A program made the translations under genes and the position numbers. This document shows positions 27,030 to 35,886 of a stretch of DNA of 64,000 nt, one piece after another. Origin of the DNA: Marinospirillum alkalitolerans (GTDB taxonomy: Bacteria; Pseudomonadota; Gammaproteobacteria; Pseudomonadales; Halomonadaceae). The notes beneath the pieces are model-generated. The model was not told where the DNA came from and did no database searches. It saw only the letters and a program-made list of their open reading frames with translations. The stretch's first letter is position 1; each line of letters starts with the position of its first letter. Location of the stretch: the NCBI RefSeq assembly GCF_045055655.1, contig NZ_JBANFI010000003.1:124001-188000 (forward strand). The letters are read 5' to 3'.

Positions 27030-28046
27030 ATGGCCTCTCCTGATTTTTCTCATTTATATACCACCTTGGCACAACAGGGGCAGGCACGCCCAGGTCTGCA
27101 CCGCTGGCTTGCACGCCTGCCTGAACAGCTCAGCCGCGCCCTCTCGCCACAGCGACACCCTGAGTTTCATGGCTGGTGGCAAAGAATAGAACAGCTCCCC
27201 CAGCTCAGCACCGCTGAATATGATCTGAACCAGGACGCCCTCTATGCTGGTGCAGGCCAGACGGCAGCAGGCCCGCTCAGTGATGCCGAAAAAAAACGCA
27301 TCACAGGACTGCTCGATAATCTGCACCCTTGGCGTAAAGGGCCTTTTCTGCTGCATGACACCAAGATCGACACTGAATGGCGCTCAGATTGGAAATGGCA
27401 GCGCGTCGCGCCCCACCTGAGCGATCTGCGCGGACGCTTGATCCTTGATGTTGGCGGCGGCAGTGGCTATCACGCTTGGCGCATGGCAGGCGCAGGAGCA
27501 GCACTGACTCTCTGCATAGATCCTTCCCCCCGTTATTTTGCCCAGTTTGAAGCCGTCAAAAAGCTACTTGGGCCGCAGCTTTGCGAGCAGGTTTACCATC
27601 TGCCGCTGGGCATCGAAGACGTCCCGGAACAGCTCGAAGCCTTTGACAGCGTCTTCTCGATGGGCGTGCTCTATCATCGCCGCTCACCGATCGATCATTT
27701 ATTGGATCTCAAAGCCTGCCTGCGCTCAGGAGGAGAGCTGGTACTGGAAACACTGGTGGTTGAAGGTGGTGCGCAGCAGGTGCTCCTGCCACAAGATCGC
27801 TATGCAGCGATGCGCAATGTCTGGTTCCTGCCCTCTGTCGCGGCCCTCAGCCTCTGGTTAGAAAGAGCTGGCTTTGCTGATGTACGCTGCGTTGATCTGA
27901 ACCGCACCACAACCGAAGAGCAACGCAGTACAGACTGGATGCGCTTTCAATCTCTGGCTGACTTTCTTGATCCAGAAGATCCCAGCCGCACGCGTGAAGG
28001 CTACCCAGCCCCACTCAGGGCCGTGATGATCGCCCGCAAACCCTAG
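27030..28046 (+). CDS. cmoB: tRNA U34 carboxymethyltransferase CmoB
   Basis: A 338-residue enzyme that transfers the carboxymethyl group from carboxy-SAM to 5-hydroxyuridine at tRNA position 34. The family features are KGPFLLHDTKIDTEWRSDWK near residue 108, the SAM-binding LDVGGGSGYHAWRMAGAGA near residue 139, and FSMGVLYHRRSP near residue 212. ATG 27030 begins three bases after the cmoA stop; a TTG directly before it is a less likely start. It is the last gene of rsmC-cmoA-cmoB and is followed by a hairpin. Confidence 0.95.
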   Translation: MASPDFSHLYTTLAQQGQARPGLHRWLARLPEQLSRALSPQRHPEFHGWWQRIEQLPQLSTAEYDLNQDALYAGAGQTAAGPLSDAEKKRITGLLDNLHPWRKGPFLLHDTKIDTEWRSDWKWQRVAPHLSDLRGRLILDVGGGSGYHAWRMAGAGAALTLCIDPSPRYFAQFEAVKKLLGPQLCEQVYHLPLGIEDVPEQLEAFDSVFSMGVLYHRRSPIDHLLDLKACLRSGGELVLETLVVEGGAQQVLLPQDRYAAMRNVWFLPSVAALSLWLERAGFADVRCVDLNRTTTEEQRSTDWMRFQSLADFLDPEDPSRTREGYPAPLRAVMIARKP

Positions 28047-28056
28047 AGACTTCCGG

Positions 28057-28090
28057 CCGCTGGCCTCACCAGCGGTCACCCCTCTTTTTC
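28057..28090 (+). terminator. Probable terminator after cmoB
   Basis: CCGCTGG (28057-28063) pairs with CCAGCGG (28069-28075) around a 5-nt loop. A CT-rich stretch with a T run follows at 28081-28089, somewhat far from the stem. The remaining bases to 28333 are AT-rich and show no gene. Confidence 0.5.
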
Positions 28091-28333
28091 TTCTGCTCAA
28101 CAGAAGTGCCAACCCAGCGTTTTCCCTGCAACTGGCGAGCTTCACTCTTCGGTGATAAAATCCGACTGTTTCACTCAGGCTTCTATAGCCTTTCGATCTA
28201 AAGCAGAAGATATTTTTTTGCATAAGATTATAAAAACAAACCATTTAACCTCGGCTATAAAAAGCCCTAGCATAGCCATCCTCTGCTTTTTTTATCCTTT
28301 ATTCCTATTTTCAGGCGCCTTGAGGTCAGTTCC

Positions 28334-29122
28334 ATGAGCAAGTTTTATGCAGAAGAAGTTACCCATGTGAGTCACTGGACAGACCGCCTGTTCAGCTTCA
28401 AAACCACCCGCAGTGATGGACTGAGATTCAAAAACGGCCAGTTTGTGATGATTGGCCTTGAAGTCGAAGGCAAGCCGCTGATGCGTGCCTATAGCATTGC
28501 CAGCCCCAACTATGAAGAAGAGCTGGAGTTTTTCAGCATCAAGGTGCCAGATGGCCCCCTGACCTCGCGCCTGCAACATTTGCAGATCGGCGATTCTTTA
28601 TTTGTCAGTAAAAAACCGACTGGCACACTGGTATTAGACGATTTAAAACCCGGCAAGCATCTCTATCTCTTTAGCACCGGCACAGGCTTGGCACCTTTTT
28701 TAAGCGTCATCCAGGATCCAGACACCTATGAGCGCTTCGAAAAGGTCATCCTGCTGCATGGCGTTCGCCATGAAAAAGATCTGGCCTACCGTGAGTTCAT
28801 CACTGGCGACCTGCTTGAACACCCCTATCTCAGTGAACAGATTGCTCAGCAACTCATCTACTACCCCACTGTCACGCGCGAGCCTTTTGTTTATCAAGGT
28901 CGAGCACAGCAGGGCAGAATCACCGAGCGAATGGCCAGCGGCGATCTGGCACGCGATCTGGGTCTACCTGAACTCAATCCAGAGACAGACCGCGCGATGA
29001 TCTGCGGCAGCCCGATGATGCTGCGCGATATTTCTGCTGCGCTGGATGCACGTGGCTTTCAGATTTCACCACGCATGGGTGAGGCCGGTGATTATGTCAT
29101 CGAGCGGGCTTTTGTTGATTAA
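28334..29122 (+). CDS. fpr: Ferredoxin/flavodoxin-NADP+ reductase
   Basis: A 262-residue FAD enzyme that moves electrons between NADPH and ferredoxin or flavodoxin. The FAD-binding RAYSIASPNYEEELEFF lies near residue 50, followed by the phosphate-binding PLTSRL, and the NADP domain has FSTGTGLAPFLSV near residue 115. The C-terminus ends YVIERAFVD, as in the Azotobacter/Pseudomonas subgroup and unlike the enteric enzyme. It is a single-gene unit with its own AT-rich upstream region, in which no regulator site could be recognised. Confidence 0.92.
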   Translation: MSKFYAEEVTHVSHWTDRLFSFKTTRSDGLRFKNGQFVMIGLEVEGKPLMRAYSIASPNYEEELEFFSIKVPDGPLTSRLQHLQIGDSLFVSKKPTGTLVLDDLKPGKHLYLFSTGTGLAPFLSVIQDPDTYERFEKVILLHGVRHEKDLAYREFITGDLLEHPYLSEQIAQQLIYYPTVTREPFVYQGRAQQGRITERMASGDLARDLGLPELNPETDRAMICGSPMMLRDISAALDARGFQISPRMGEAGDYVIERAFVD

Positions 29123-29266
29123 TGCGCCAAGGTGATGCAGAGATCCGTCAGCCAAGCAGGCGCGGCGGATCTCTGGCTCCAGCTGCTTCAGCGTCTTGTA
29201 GCAGAACCCCTCTGCATCTTGATAAAATAGAACAATCAAACTAGCTAGAAACGATGAGGAACCACT

Positions 29267-29632
29267 ATGAAGCATTCCGCTCTCTGCCGTCCCTTGCAAG
29301 GCCTTTTTTTGACCTTGCTGCTGGCCCTGCTCTCCAGTCATGTCTTCGCACAAGAAGCCCCACTCACTGAGCGCGAAGCCCTGCAAGCCCAAGTTCTGGC
29401 GGGTGTCTGCGCCAGCTGCCACGGCACTGAAGGCCGTTTAAGCGGTGTGATCCCAGCCATTGCGCAGCGCCCAGCTTCTGTTTTAGAAAGCCAGCTGCTG
29501 GCCTTTAAGCGTGGCGAGACACCGCATACCACGGTAATGGAGCGCCTTGCGCGCGGCTATACCGATGAAGAGCTGGCCCTGTTGGCCCGCTACTTTGCTC
29601 AGCCTCAAGCCTATCGTCCTACGCAGCCTTAA
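29267..29632 (+). CDS. Monohaem cytochrome c, probable sulfide dehydrogenase haem subunit
   Basis: A 121-residue exported class I cytochrome c. A signal peptide ends near residue 29 (LLALLSSHVFAQEA), the single haem site is CASCH near residue 46, and a methionine in TTVMERLARG near residue 87 is the likely axial ligand. The gene lies 22 bases before a flavocytochrome c flavoprotein gene, so it most likely accepts electrons from it as FccA. FccA of Allochromatium has two haems; this one has a single haem, as in Chlorobium-type enzymes. RBS GAGGAA precedes the ATG. Confidence 0.82.
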   Translation: MKHSALCRPLQGLFLTLLLALLSSHVFAQEAPLTEREALQAQVLAGVCASCHGTEGRLSGVIPAIAQRPASVLESQLLAFKRGETPHTTVMERLARGYTDEELALLARYFAQPQAYRPTQP

Positions 29633-29654
29633 TCCGACTTTTCAGGAGAGTGTC

Positions 29655-30953
29655 ATGTCTCAGTTTTCTCGTCGTCAATTCTTAAAAGCCGGTGGTGCCG
29701 CAGGTCTACTTCCTCTGGTGGGTGGGTGTGCTGCTTTAGGTGCTCGTTCAGGCTCAGCCGGTCGGGTCGTGGTCATCGGTGGTGGCTTTGGTGGGGCCAC
29801 AGCCGCCAAGTATCTGAAGCGCGGTAATCCACAAGTGGAGGTCACCTTGGTAGAACCCAAGCGTGTCTTCCACACCTGCCCTTTTTCAAATCTGGTGCTC
29901 GCTGGCGAGCGTTCGATGGACAGCATTGCGCACAACTATGATGAGCTGAAGCAGGTTTATGGCGTGCGCGTCATTCATGCAACAGCCACAGATGTCGATC
30001 CGGTTGCACAGCGAGTCGTGCTGTCGAATGGTCAGCGCTTAGACTATGACCGTCTGCTGCTGTCACCTGGCATCTCGATGCGCTGGAACGAGATCGAAGG
30101 CTATGATGAAGCCGCGGCACAACTGGCTCCCCATGCTTGGCAAGCCGGCCCACAAACCGAGCTTTTGCGTCGTCAACTCGAAGCGATGGAAGATGGCGGC
30201 ACCTTTGTCCTCAGCGTACCGGCAGACCCCTTCCGCTGCCCGCCCGGACCCTATGAGCGTGCGAGCTTAATCGCGCATTACTTTAGCCAGCACAAGCCTC
30301 GCTCAAAGGTTCTGATCCTCGATGCCAAGGACAACTTCTCTAAGCAGGGCCTGTTTATGCAGGGCTGGCGTGAACTCTATGGTGATCGCATCGAATGGGT
30401 TGGCCGTGCTCAGGATGGCGAAGTCACCCGTGTGGATGCGACGCGCTTAGAAGTCGAAACCGAATTCGGCACGCGTCATCGCGCCAGCGTCCTGAATGTG
30501 GTGCCGCCACAAAAAGCAGGCTGGATTGCCGAACGCGCAGGCGTCACCGATGCTTCTGGCTGGGTACCAGTGAAGGCCAATACCTTTGAATCTCAGCAGG
30601 TTGCCAATATCTATGTTGTTGGCGATGCCACTGTTGCCGCTCCAATGCCCAAATCTGGTTTTGCCGCCAATGCGCAAGGCAAGGTGGCCGCTGCCGCGAT
30701 TCTGGCCTCACTGGGTGGCTTTGAGCCAGTTGATCCTTACTGGGCCAACACCTGCTATAGCCTGGTGGGTCCTGAGTATGGCATCACCGTTGCTGGTGTT
30801 TATCGTGCCGAAAACCAGCGCGTCATCAGTGTTCCCGGCTCAGGTGGTGTCAGCCCGATGGAGGCCAGTGCGCAGTTCCGCCGCAATGAGGCAGCCTATG
30901 CCGTTGGCTGGTATAATGCGATCAGCCAAGATACCTGGGGCACTCAGCTTTAA
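29655..30953 (+). CDS. fccB: Flavocytochrome c sulfide dehydrogenase, flavoprotein subunit
   Basis: A 432-residue FAD protein that oxidises sulfide to zero-valent sulfur in the periplasm. It opens with a twin-arginine signal (SRRQFLKAGG). The dinucleotide fold is VVVIGGGFGGATAAKYL near residue 38. Cys75 in VFHTCPFSNL corresponds to the cysteine that binds FAD covalently, and Cys195 and Cys367 correspond to the redox-active disulfide near the flavin. ATG 29655 with AGGAG upstream is used, since it gives a complete Tat signal; an upstream frame overlaps the cytochrome gene. Sulfide:quinone reductase is a relative, but the signal peptide and haem partner favour FccB. A lipobox-like LVGGC follows the Tat motif. 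Confidence 0.9.
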   Translation: MSQFSRRQFLKAGGAAGLLPLVGGCAALGARSGSAGRVVVIGGGFGGATAAKYLKRGNPQVEVTLVEPKRVFHTCPFSNLVLAGERSMDSIAHNYDELKQVYGVRVIHATATDVDPVAQRVVLSNGQRLDYDRLLLSPGISMRWNEIEGYDEAAAQLAPHAWQAGPQTELLRRQLEAMEDGGTFVLSVPADPFRCPPGPYERASLIAHYFSQHKPRSKVLILDAKDNFSKQGLFMQGWRELYGDRIEWVGRAQDGEVTRVDATRLEVETEFGTRHRASVLNVVPPQKAGWIAERAGVTDASGWVPVKANTFESQQVANIYVVGDATVAAPMPKSGFAANAQGKVAAAAILASLGGFEPVDPYWANTCYSLVGPEYGITVAGVYRAENQRVISVPGSGGVSPMEASAQFRRNEAAYAVGWYNAISQDTWGTQL

Positions 30954-30990
30954 TGCACCGGCGTATCTCAGCCTGTTGAGCGGATCAAGA

Positions 30991-31021
30991 GCAAGGGATG
31001 GGAAACCATCTCTTGCTTTTT
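30991..31021 (+). terminator. Terminator after fccB
   Basis: GCAAGGGATGG (30991-31001) and CCATCTCTTGC (31006-31016) form an 11-bp stem with one G-U pair and a GAAA tetraloop, followed by five T. It marks the end of the cytochrome-fccB unit and shows that an ATG at 30998, inside the stem, is not the start of the next gene. Confidence 0.85.
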
Positions 31022-31078
31022 GCTCTTCTGATCAGCAGAAGATCCCAGCCTTCACCTTTGCTGCAAGTGAGACGCCTC

Positions 31079-32173
31079 ATGTCTGATTGGTTTGCTGACC
31101 TCATTGATCAACCGCAAGTGCTGCTGCTTTTGGGCATGGCACTGATCGGCATCGCCTATGGCCTGATTGCACAATGGAGCCGCTTCTGCCTGCTTCGAGG
31201 TCTGCTGCATCGCTGGCAACATCAGGATAGCCGTAAGTTACAAGCCTTTGCCCTCGCTATGGCGACCAGTCTGCTGTTCACTCAGCTGGCACGGGTTCTT
31301 TTTGATCTCGATCTTGATCGCAGCGTCTTTTTTCCACGCGATTTCTCACCGCTGCTTGTGTTGCTCGGTGGGGTGATCTTTGGCTATGGCATGACGCTGG
31401 CCAACGCCTGCGGTGCGCGCAGTGTGGTCCTGCTGGCAAGCGGCAATCTGCGCTCGGCCGTCACCCTGCTGGCTCTGGCACTGGGCGCGGGCATGACCCT
31501 GTCCGGCATCTTAGCCCCCCTGCGCCTGCTACTGGATGGCCTGCCTCTGCCACGCCTCAGTGGTGTCACACTACCTGAACTGTTCGGCCTTGCATCCAGC
31601 TGGGCGATGGTGGTGTTGATCAGCCTCTTACTTTTGGTATTGCTGGCCTTCTGCTTTTTAAGCTGTCCCCGCTGCCGCACCTCTGGGCGACGCTTAGCCC
31701 TAGATGGACGCGATGCCCTCGGCGGCTTGAGTCTTGGCCTGCTGATCGCGCTCAGCTGGTGGTGGACAGGCTGGGCAGCGCAAGACCCCTTTCAACCTCA
31801 GGCCCCCTCAGCGCTGAGCTTTATCGCTCCCATTGCACAAACCCAGCAGTACCTACTGCTGTCCACAGGCAGCCGCCTAAATCTGGGGGTGGTCTTGGTT
31901 CTGGGTGTCTTCTGCGGCGCGCTGGTGCGGGCGCTGCTGGCGAAGGAGTTTCGCTGGCAAGGCTTTGATTCCACCCGCCAAACCCATTTTTCTTTGCTCG
32001 GTGGATTCATGATGGGTGTAGGCGGGGTACTGGCTTTGGGCTGTAGCGTGGGGCAAGGGCTGAGTGGCTTTTCCACTCTGGCACTGACCAGCTTCTTTGC
32101 ACTGGCCGGCATTCTACTGGGTACCCGCTGGGCCATGCGCAGACACCTTTCTTCTTCTCACCCTTCATCATAG
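31079..32173 (+). CDS. YeeE/YedE family sulfur-compound transporter
   Basis: A 364-residue membrane protein of the family whose TsuA member imports thiosulfate. There are about nine hydrophobic segments in two related halves. Conserved cysteines appear in SRFCLLRG near residue 38, ANACGARSVVLLASGNLRSA near residue 116, and ALGCSVGQGLSGFS near residue 320; in TsuA such cysteines line the path of thiosulfate. Extra cysteines in LSCPRCRTSGRR near residue 197 lie in a loop between the halves. ATG 31079 is chosen because the earlier frame start lies in a terminator. It probably moves a sulfur species produced by FccAB or carried by the downstream SoxYZ protein. Confidence 0.85.
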   Translation: MSDWFADLIDQPQVLLLLGMALIGIAYGLIAQWSRFCLLRGLLHRWQHQDSRKLQAFALAMATSLLFTQLARVLFDLDLDRSVFFPRDFSPLLVLLGGVIFGYGMTLANACGARSVVLLASGNLRSAVTLLALALGAGMTLSGILAPLRLLLDGLPLPRLSGVTLPELFGLASSWAMVVLISLLLLVLLAFCFLSCPRCRTSGRRLALDGRDALGGLSLGLLIALSWWWTGWAAQDPFQPQAPSALSFIAPIAQTQQYLLLSTGSRLNLGVVLVLGVFCGALVRALLAKEFRWQGFDSTRQTHFSLLGGFMMGVGGVLALGCSVGQGLSGFSTLALTSFFALAGILLGTRWAMRRHLSSSHPSS

Positions 32174-32187
32174 ATAGGATGTTGATC

Positions 32188-32961
32188 ATGCGATTGAATC
32201 TGCAACACTGGAGTCTTCTCAGCCTGCTTCTGCTGCTGATCTCTACCTCGGCAGCAGCAGCAACGCGCTTTGCCCCCGTCGAAGCCCTGCTCGAAGGCGC
32301 TACGCCTCAAACACAAGGGCTGACACTTGAACTCCCCTTAGTCGCAGATAATGGGGCCTCAGTTGATCTGAGCCTCCGCTTTGATGCAGCCTTGGCGGAG
32401 GGAGATCAATTAGAATTCATCACCCTTTTTGCCACAGAGAATCCACGCGCAGATATCCTGCGGGCCAGTTTTTTGGATGCACGGGTTGAACCTCAGCTGT
32501 CCACACGGATACGCCTGAACCAAAGCCAAACCGTGATTGCCGTCGCGCGTAGCCAACAAGGCCAATTCTGGATCGCAGAACAGCAGGTACGAGTGACCGT
32601 CAGCGGCTGTTTGATCGGCGGCGATGAAACCCAGATCACCAGTATGCAGCAACCACGCATCGCGCTGCCGCGTCGTCTGCAAGCAGGCCGCAGCATCGAT
32701 ATCCGCACCCTGATCAACCACCCCATGGAAACAGGGCTCACTCAGGTAATCGGCGAACCGCTACGCGCACAAAACCTGATTGAATCCTTCACCCTTGAGC
32801 TCGATCAGCAGCCAGCCTTGCATCTGGAGTTACACACAGGCGTCGCGGCCAATCCCTATTTCCGTTTTGGTCTGATCCTGCCAGCCAGTACGCAAGCTAG
32901 CTTTATCTGGCAGGATCAACAGGGCGAAATACTGCGTGAAGAACGCCAGCTGCAACTCTGA
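32188..32961 (+). CDS. SoxY-SoxZ fusion protein, sulfur carrier
   Basis: A 257-residue exported protein joining a SoxY-like and a SoxZ-like domain. After a signal peptide (residues 1-25), residues about 30-145 form the SoxY-like part and end in VRVTVSGCLIGG, the counterpart of the SoxY sulfur-binding GGCGG tail; Cys141 is the likely carrier residue. Residues about 155-257 match SoxZ, with LPRRLQAGRSIDIRTLINHP, METG and GVAANPYFRF. In normal Sox systems the two are separate and the SoxY cysteine sits on a free C-terminal arm; here it is internal, in a linker. ATG 32188 has AGGA eight bases upstream. It starts 14 bases after the YeeE-type gene, so the two probably work together. Confidence 0.85.
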   Translation: MRLNLQHWSLLSLLLLLISTSAAAATRFAPVEALLEGATPQTQGLTLELPLVADNGASVDLSLRFDAALAEGDQLEFITLFATENPRADILRASFLDARVEPQLSTRIRLNQSQTVIAVARSQQGQFWIAEQQVRVTVSGCLIGGDETQITSMQQPRIALPRRLQAGRSIDIRTLINHPMETGLTQVIGEPLRAQNLIESFTLELDQQPALHLELHTGVAANPYFRFGLILPASTQASFIWQDQQGEILREERQLQL

Positions 32962-33015
32962 GCCGCGCATGTTTCAGTTAGGAGCAGATAACCAAACGCT
33001 CTAAGAAATAGCTTT

Positions 33016-33061
33016 GTTATAACTCGATCTCGATTTAAGCTGTCCCCTATTCTTGAATAGG
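33016..33061. promoter_or_regulatory. Inverted repeats upstream of the sulfate-binding protein gene
   Basis: GTTATAAC at 33016-33023 is a perfect palindrome, and CCTATTC at 33046-33052 with GAATAGG at 33055-33061 is a 7-bp inverted repeat with a 2-base centre. They lie 25-70 bases before sbp. A CysB or other regulator site is expected here in sulfate-uptake operons, but I cannot assign either repeat to a named protein. Confidence 0.4.
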
Positions 33062-33084
33062 TCTACTTTTATCGGGGTCGAACC

Positions 33085-34122
33085 ATGCTAAAAACACACG
33101 CTCCACAGTCTTCTGCGCCATCACCTTTACAGCGCGTTAAAACCTTGAGTCTGGCTCTTCTGTTGGCCGGTACAGCCAGTGTGGCTCAAGCCTCTAGCCT
33201 GCTCAATTCTTCTTATGATGTTGCGCGTGAGCTGTTTGCCGATTACAACGTCCTGTTCGCCGAGCACTGGCAAAACACCACAGGTGAAGCGATCGAAATC
33301 CGCCAGTCTCATGGTGGCTCTTCACGCCAGGCACAGGCCATTATTCAAGGTCTCAGAGCCGATGTGGTGACTTATAACCAGGTCACGGATATCGATATTC
33401 TGCATCAGCGCGGCAATCTCCTACCTGCCAACTGGCGTGAACTGCTGCCCAATGACAGCTCGCCTTACTACTCCACCATGGCCTTTTTAGTGCGTGCCGA
33501 TAACCCACGCAATATTCAAGACTGGGATGATCTGGCCCGCAGCGATGTCAGCAGCGTCCTGCCAAACCCCAAAACCTCAGGCAATGGCCGCTACACCTAT
33601 TTGGCCGCTCTCGGCTTTGCGCAGCAAACCTTTGGCGAGGATCAAGCAGCGATAGATACTTTTATGCGCGGCTGGCTGAATCGTGTTGCCGTGTTTGATA
33701 CAGGCGGGCGCGGTGCCACCAATACCTTTGTTGAGCGCAATATCGGTGATGTGTTGATCACCTTTGAATCCGAAATCCTCGGTATTATTGAAGCCTTCCC
33801 AGAGCAGCAGTTTGAAATTGTGGTGCCTTCGATTAGCTTTCGCGCCGAGTTTCCTGTCGCCGTTGTAGAGCGCCACGCACAGCGCAATGGCAATCTAGAA
33901 CGCGCACGCGCTTATCTTGAGCACCTTTATAGCGAGGAAGCCCAGCAGCTTTTAGCGCGCTTTAACCTGCGTGTGCATCATCCTGAAGTCGCCGCCGCTC
34001 ACCAAGATCGCTTCCAAGCCTTGCAGCTGCTGGGTATTGAAGACATCGCCGGTAGCTGGGAAGCCGCCATGCAGCACCACTTTGCCAATGGTGGCCAGCT
34101 GGATCAGTATCAGCGCCGCTAG
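33085..34122 (+). CDS. sbp: Sulfate ABC transporter substrate-binding protein
   Basis: A 345-residue periplasmic protein with a signal peptide ending near residue 36 (LLLAGTASVAQAS). It shows QSHGGSSRQAQAI near residue 73, NPKTSGNGRYTYLAALG near residue 163, and DTGGRGATNTF near residue 204, the residues that coordinate sulfate through backbone and serine contacts. It heads the sbp-cysT-cysW-cysA operon. CysP (thiosulfate-binding) is the close alternative; sulfate or thiosulfate specificity cannot be settled from the sequence, and the sulfur-oxidation genes next door make thiosulfate plausible. Confidence 0.9.
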   Translation: MLKTHAPQSSAPSPLQRVKTLSLALLLAGTASVAQASSLLNSSYDVARELFADYNVLFAEHWQNTTGEAIEIRQSHGGSSRQAQAIIQGLRADVVTYNQVTDIDILHQRGNLLPANWRELLPNDSSPYYSTMAFLVRADNPRNIQDWDDLARSDVSSVLPNPKTSGNGRYTYLAALGFAQQTFGEDQAAIDTFMRGWLNRVAVFDTGGRGATNTFVERNIGDVLITFESEILGIIEAFPEQQFEIVVPSISFRAEFPVAVVERHAQRNGNLERARAYLEHLYSEEAQQLLARFNLRVHHPEVAAAHQDRFQALQLLGIEDIAGSWEAAMQHHFANGGQLDQYQRR

Positions 34123-34133
34123 GACCCCCCTCC

Positions 34134-34988
34134 ATGCCTACCTTTTTGCACAAGCATCTTCGCGTTCAGGGCAAGCAAGTCTTGCCCGGTTTCACCCTCA
34201 GCCTGGGGGTGTCACTGCTTTTTATCAGCCTGATTCTTCTGTTGCCGATCACGGGTCTGATCGTACAAACCAGTAGCATGAGCTGGCAGGAATACTGGCA
34301 GGTGATTTCTGATCCTCGCGTTGTCGCCTCTTATCGCGTCACTTTTTTGATGGCGCTCGGAGCGTCACTGATCAACGGGGTGCTGGGATTGCTGCTGGCC
34401 TGGGTCTTGGTGCGCTATCACTTTTTTGGCAAGCGCCTGATTGATGCGATGATCGACCTGCCCTTTGCGCTTCCTACGGCGATTGCAGGCCTGACGCTGG
34501 TCACCTTGTTTGCAGAAAATGGCTGGTATGGCCAGCTGCTGTCTCAAGTCGGCATTCAGGTCGCCTATGCACCAGCCGGCATACTGGTGGCGATGCTGTT
34601 CACCAGCCTGCCGTTTGTTGTTCGCAGTGTGCAGCCTGTTCTTGAAGATTTGGCACAAGAGGATGAAGAAGCGGCGCTCAGTTTAGGCGCGTCAGATTTG
34701 ACTGTCTTTCGACGGGTGCTCTTTCCAGCACTCTGGCCAGCGCTGTTGATGGGGGTGAGCCTGTCACTGATCCGCAGCCTGGGTGAGTTTGGTGCGATCA
34801 TCTTTATTGCCGGCAATATGCCCTATCTGACCGAAGTAACCAGCTTGATGATTTTTATTCGTCTCCAAGAGTTTGATTATGCGGCAGCCAGCGCCATCGC
34901 CTCGGTGATTTTATTGACGTCACTCACGGCACTGCTGCTGATCAATATCTGGCAAACCCGCTACTTAAAGCGTATTCAGGGGCGTTAA
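34134..34988 (+). CDS. cysT: Sulfate/thiosulfate ABC transporter permease CysT
   Basis: A 284-residue permease with six predicted membrane helices, the first at about residues 22-43. The cytoplasmic EAA loop that docks to CysA is EEAALSLGASDLTVFRRV near residue 180. LPFALPTAIAGLTLVTLFA near residue 108 is typical of CysT (CysU). It follows sbp by 11 bases and is one base from cysW, forming a tight operon. With CysW it forms the membrane channel. Confidence 0.93.
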   Translation: MPTFLHKHLRVQGKQVLPGFTLSLGVSLLFISLILLLPITGLIVQTSSMSWQEYWQVISDPRVVASYRVTFLMALGASLINGVLGLLLAWVLVRYHFFGKRLIDAMIDLPFALPTAIAGLTLVTLFAENGWYGQLLSQVGIQVAYAPAGILVAMLFTSLPFVVRSVQPVLEDLAQEDEEAALSLGASDLTVFRRVLFPALWPALLMGVSLSLIRSLGEFGAIIFIAGNMPYLTEVTSLMIFIRLQEFDYAAASAIASVILLTSLTALLLINIWQTRYLKRIQGR

Positions 34989-34989
34989 T

Positions 34990-35886
34990 ATGGATTCCTC
35001 CACTCTCAGCCCACCCAGTGCAAGCAGCGTGAAGCCGCAGAAAAAAACCAGCAAGGCGCAAGGCCAGCGCGTGGGTGATCAGCCCTGGCTGCGTCGCTTG
35101 CTGATTGGCCTGGTCTTGCTGGCTGTTTTTTTACTGCTGGTGATGCCACTGATTGCGATTTTTGTGCAGGCATTCAGTGCGGGCTGGTCCGGTTTTTGGA
35201 CGAACCTCACCGATCACTACACCCTACACGCCATCGGACTGACTCTACTGGTCGCCGCCCTGACGGTACCGATCAATCTAGTCTTTGGTGTCCTGCTGGC
35301 TTGGCTGGTAACCCGCTTTGATTTTATCGGGCGCAAGCTGCTGATGACGCTGATTGATATTCCCTTTGCCGTCTCGCCGGTGGTCGCTGGTTTGATCTAT
35401 CTGCTGCTCTACGGCAGTCAAGGCTGGCTCGGTGGCTGGTTGATGGACCATGACCTACAAATCATGTTCGCCTGGCCGGGCCTGGTGCTGGTCACGGTGT
35501 TTATCACCTGCCCTTATGTGGCACGTGAGCTGATTCCGCTGATGCAGCAACAGGGTTCAAGCGAAGAAGAAGCGGCGCTGAGCCTTGGTGCCAGTGGCTG
35601 GCAGATGTTTCGCCGAGTCACGCTGCCCAATATCCAATGGGCCTTGTTATATGGCGTCATTTTAACCAATGCCCGTGCGGTGGGAGAATTTGGCTCGGTC
35701 TCGGTGGTATCAGGCAGTATTCGCGGTGAGACCAACACCCTACCCCTGCATGTTGAGCTGTTGTACCAGGATTATAATCTCGTCGGTGCCTTTACCAGCG
35801 CCGCCCTGCTCGCCTGCCTCGCGCTGATCACGCTTGCCGCGAAGGCTTGGCTGGAGCAACGTCAAATGAAAGAGGTCGAGTCATGA
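34990..35886 (+). CDS. cysW: Sulfate/thiosulfate ABC transporter permease CysW
   Basis: A 298-residue permease and the partner of CysT. A hydrophilic, lysine-rich N-terminal tail of about 38 residues precedes the first helix (IGLVLLAVFLLLVMP). The EAA loop is EEEAALSLGASGWQMFRRV near residue 195, and GEFGSVSVVSGSIRGETNT near residue 234 is a CysW signature. It begins directly after the cysT stop and overlaps cysA by four bases (ATGA). Confidence 0.93.
   Translation: MDSSTLSPPSASSVKPQKKTSKAQGQRVGDQPWLRRLLIGLVLLAVFLLLVMPLIAIFVQAFSAGWSGFWTNLTDHYTLHAIGLTLLVAALTVPINLVFGVLLAWLVTRFDFIGRKLLMTLIDIPFAVSPVVAGLIYLLLYGSQGWLGGWLMDHDLQIMFAWPGLVLVTVFITCPYVARELIPLMQQQGSSEEEAALSLGASGWQMFRRVTLPNIQWALLYGVILTNARAVGEFGSVSVVSGSIRGETNTLPLHVELLYQDYNLVGAFTSAALLACLALITLAAKAWLEQRQMKEVES

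Noticed and set aside
30998..31078. N-terminal extension of the YeeE/YedE gene
   Set aside because: The ATG at 30998 lies inside the stem of a strong terminator after fccB; ATG 31079 begins at the conserved part of the family.
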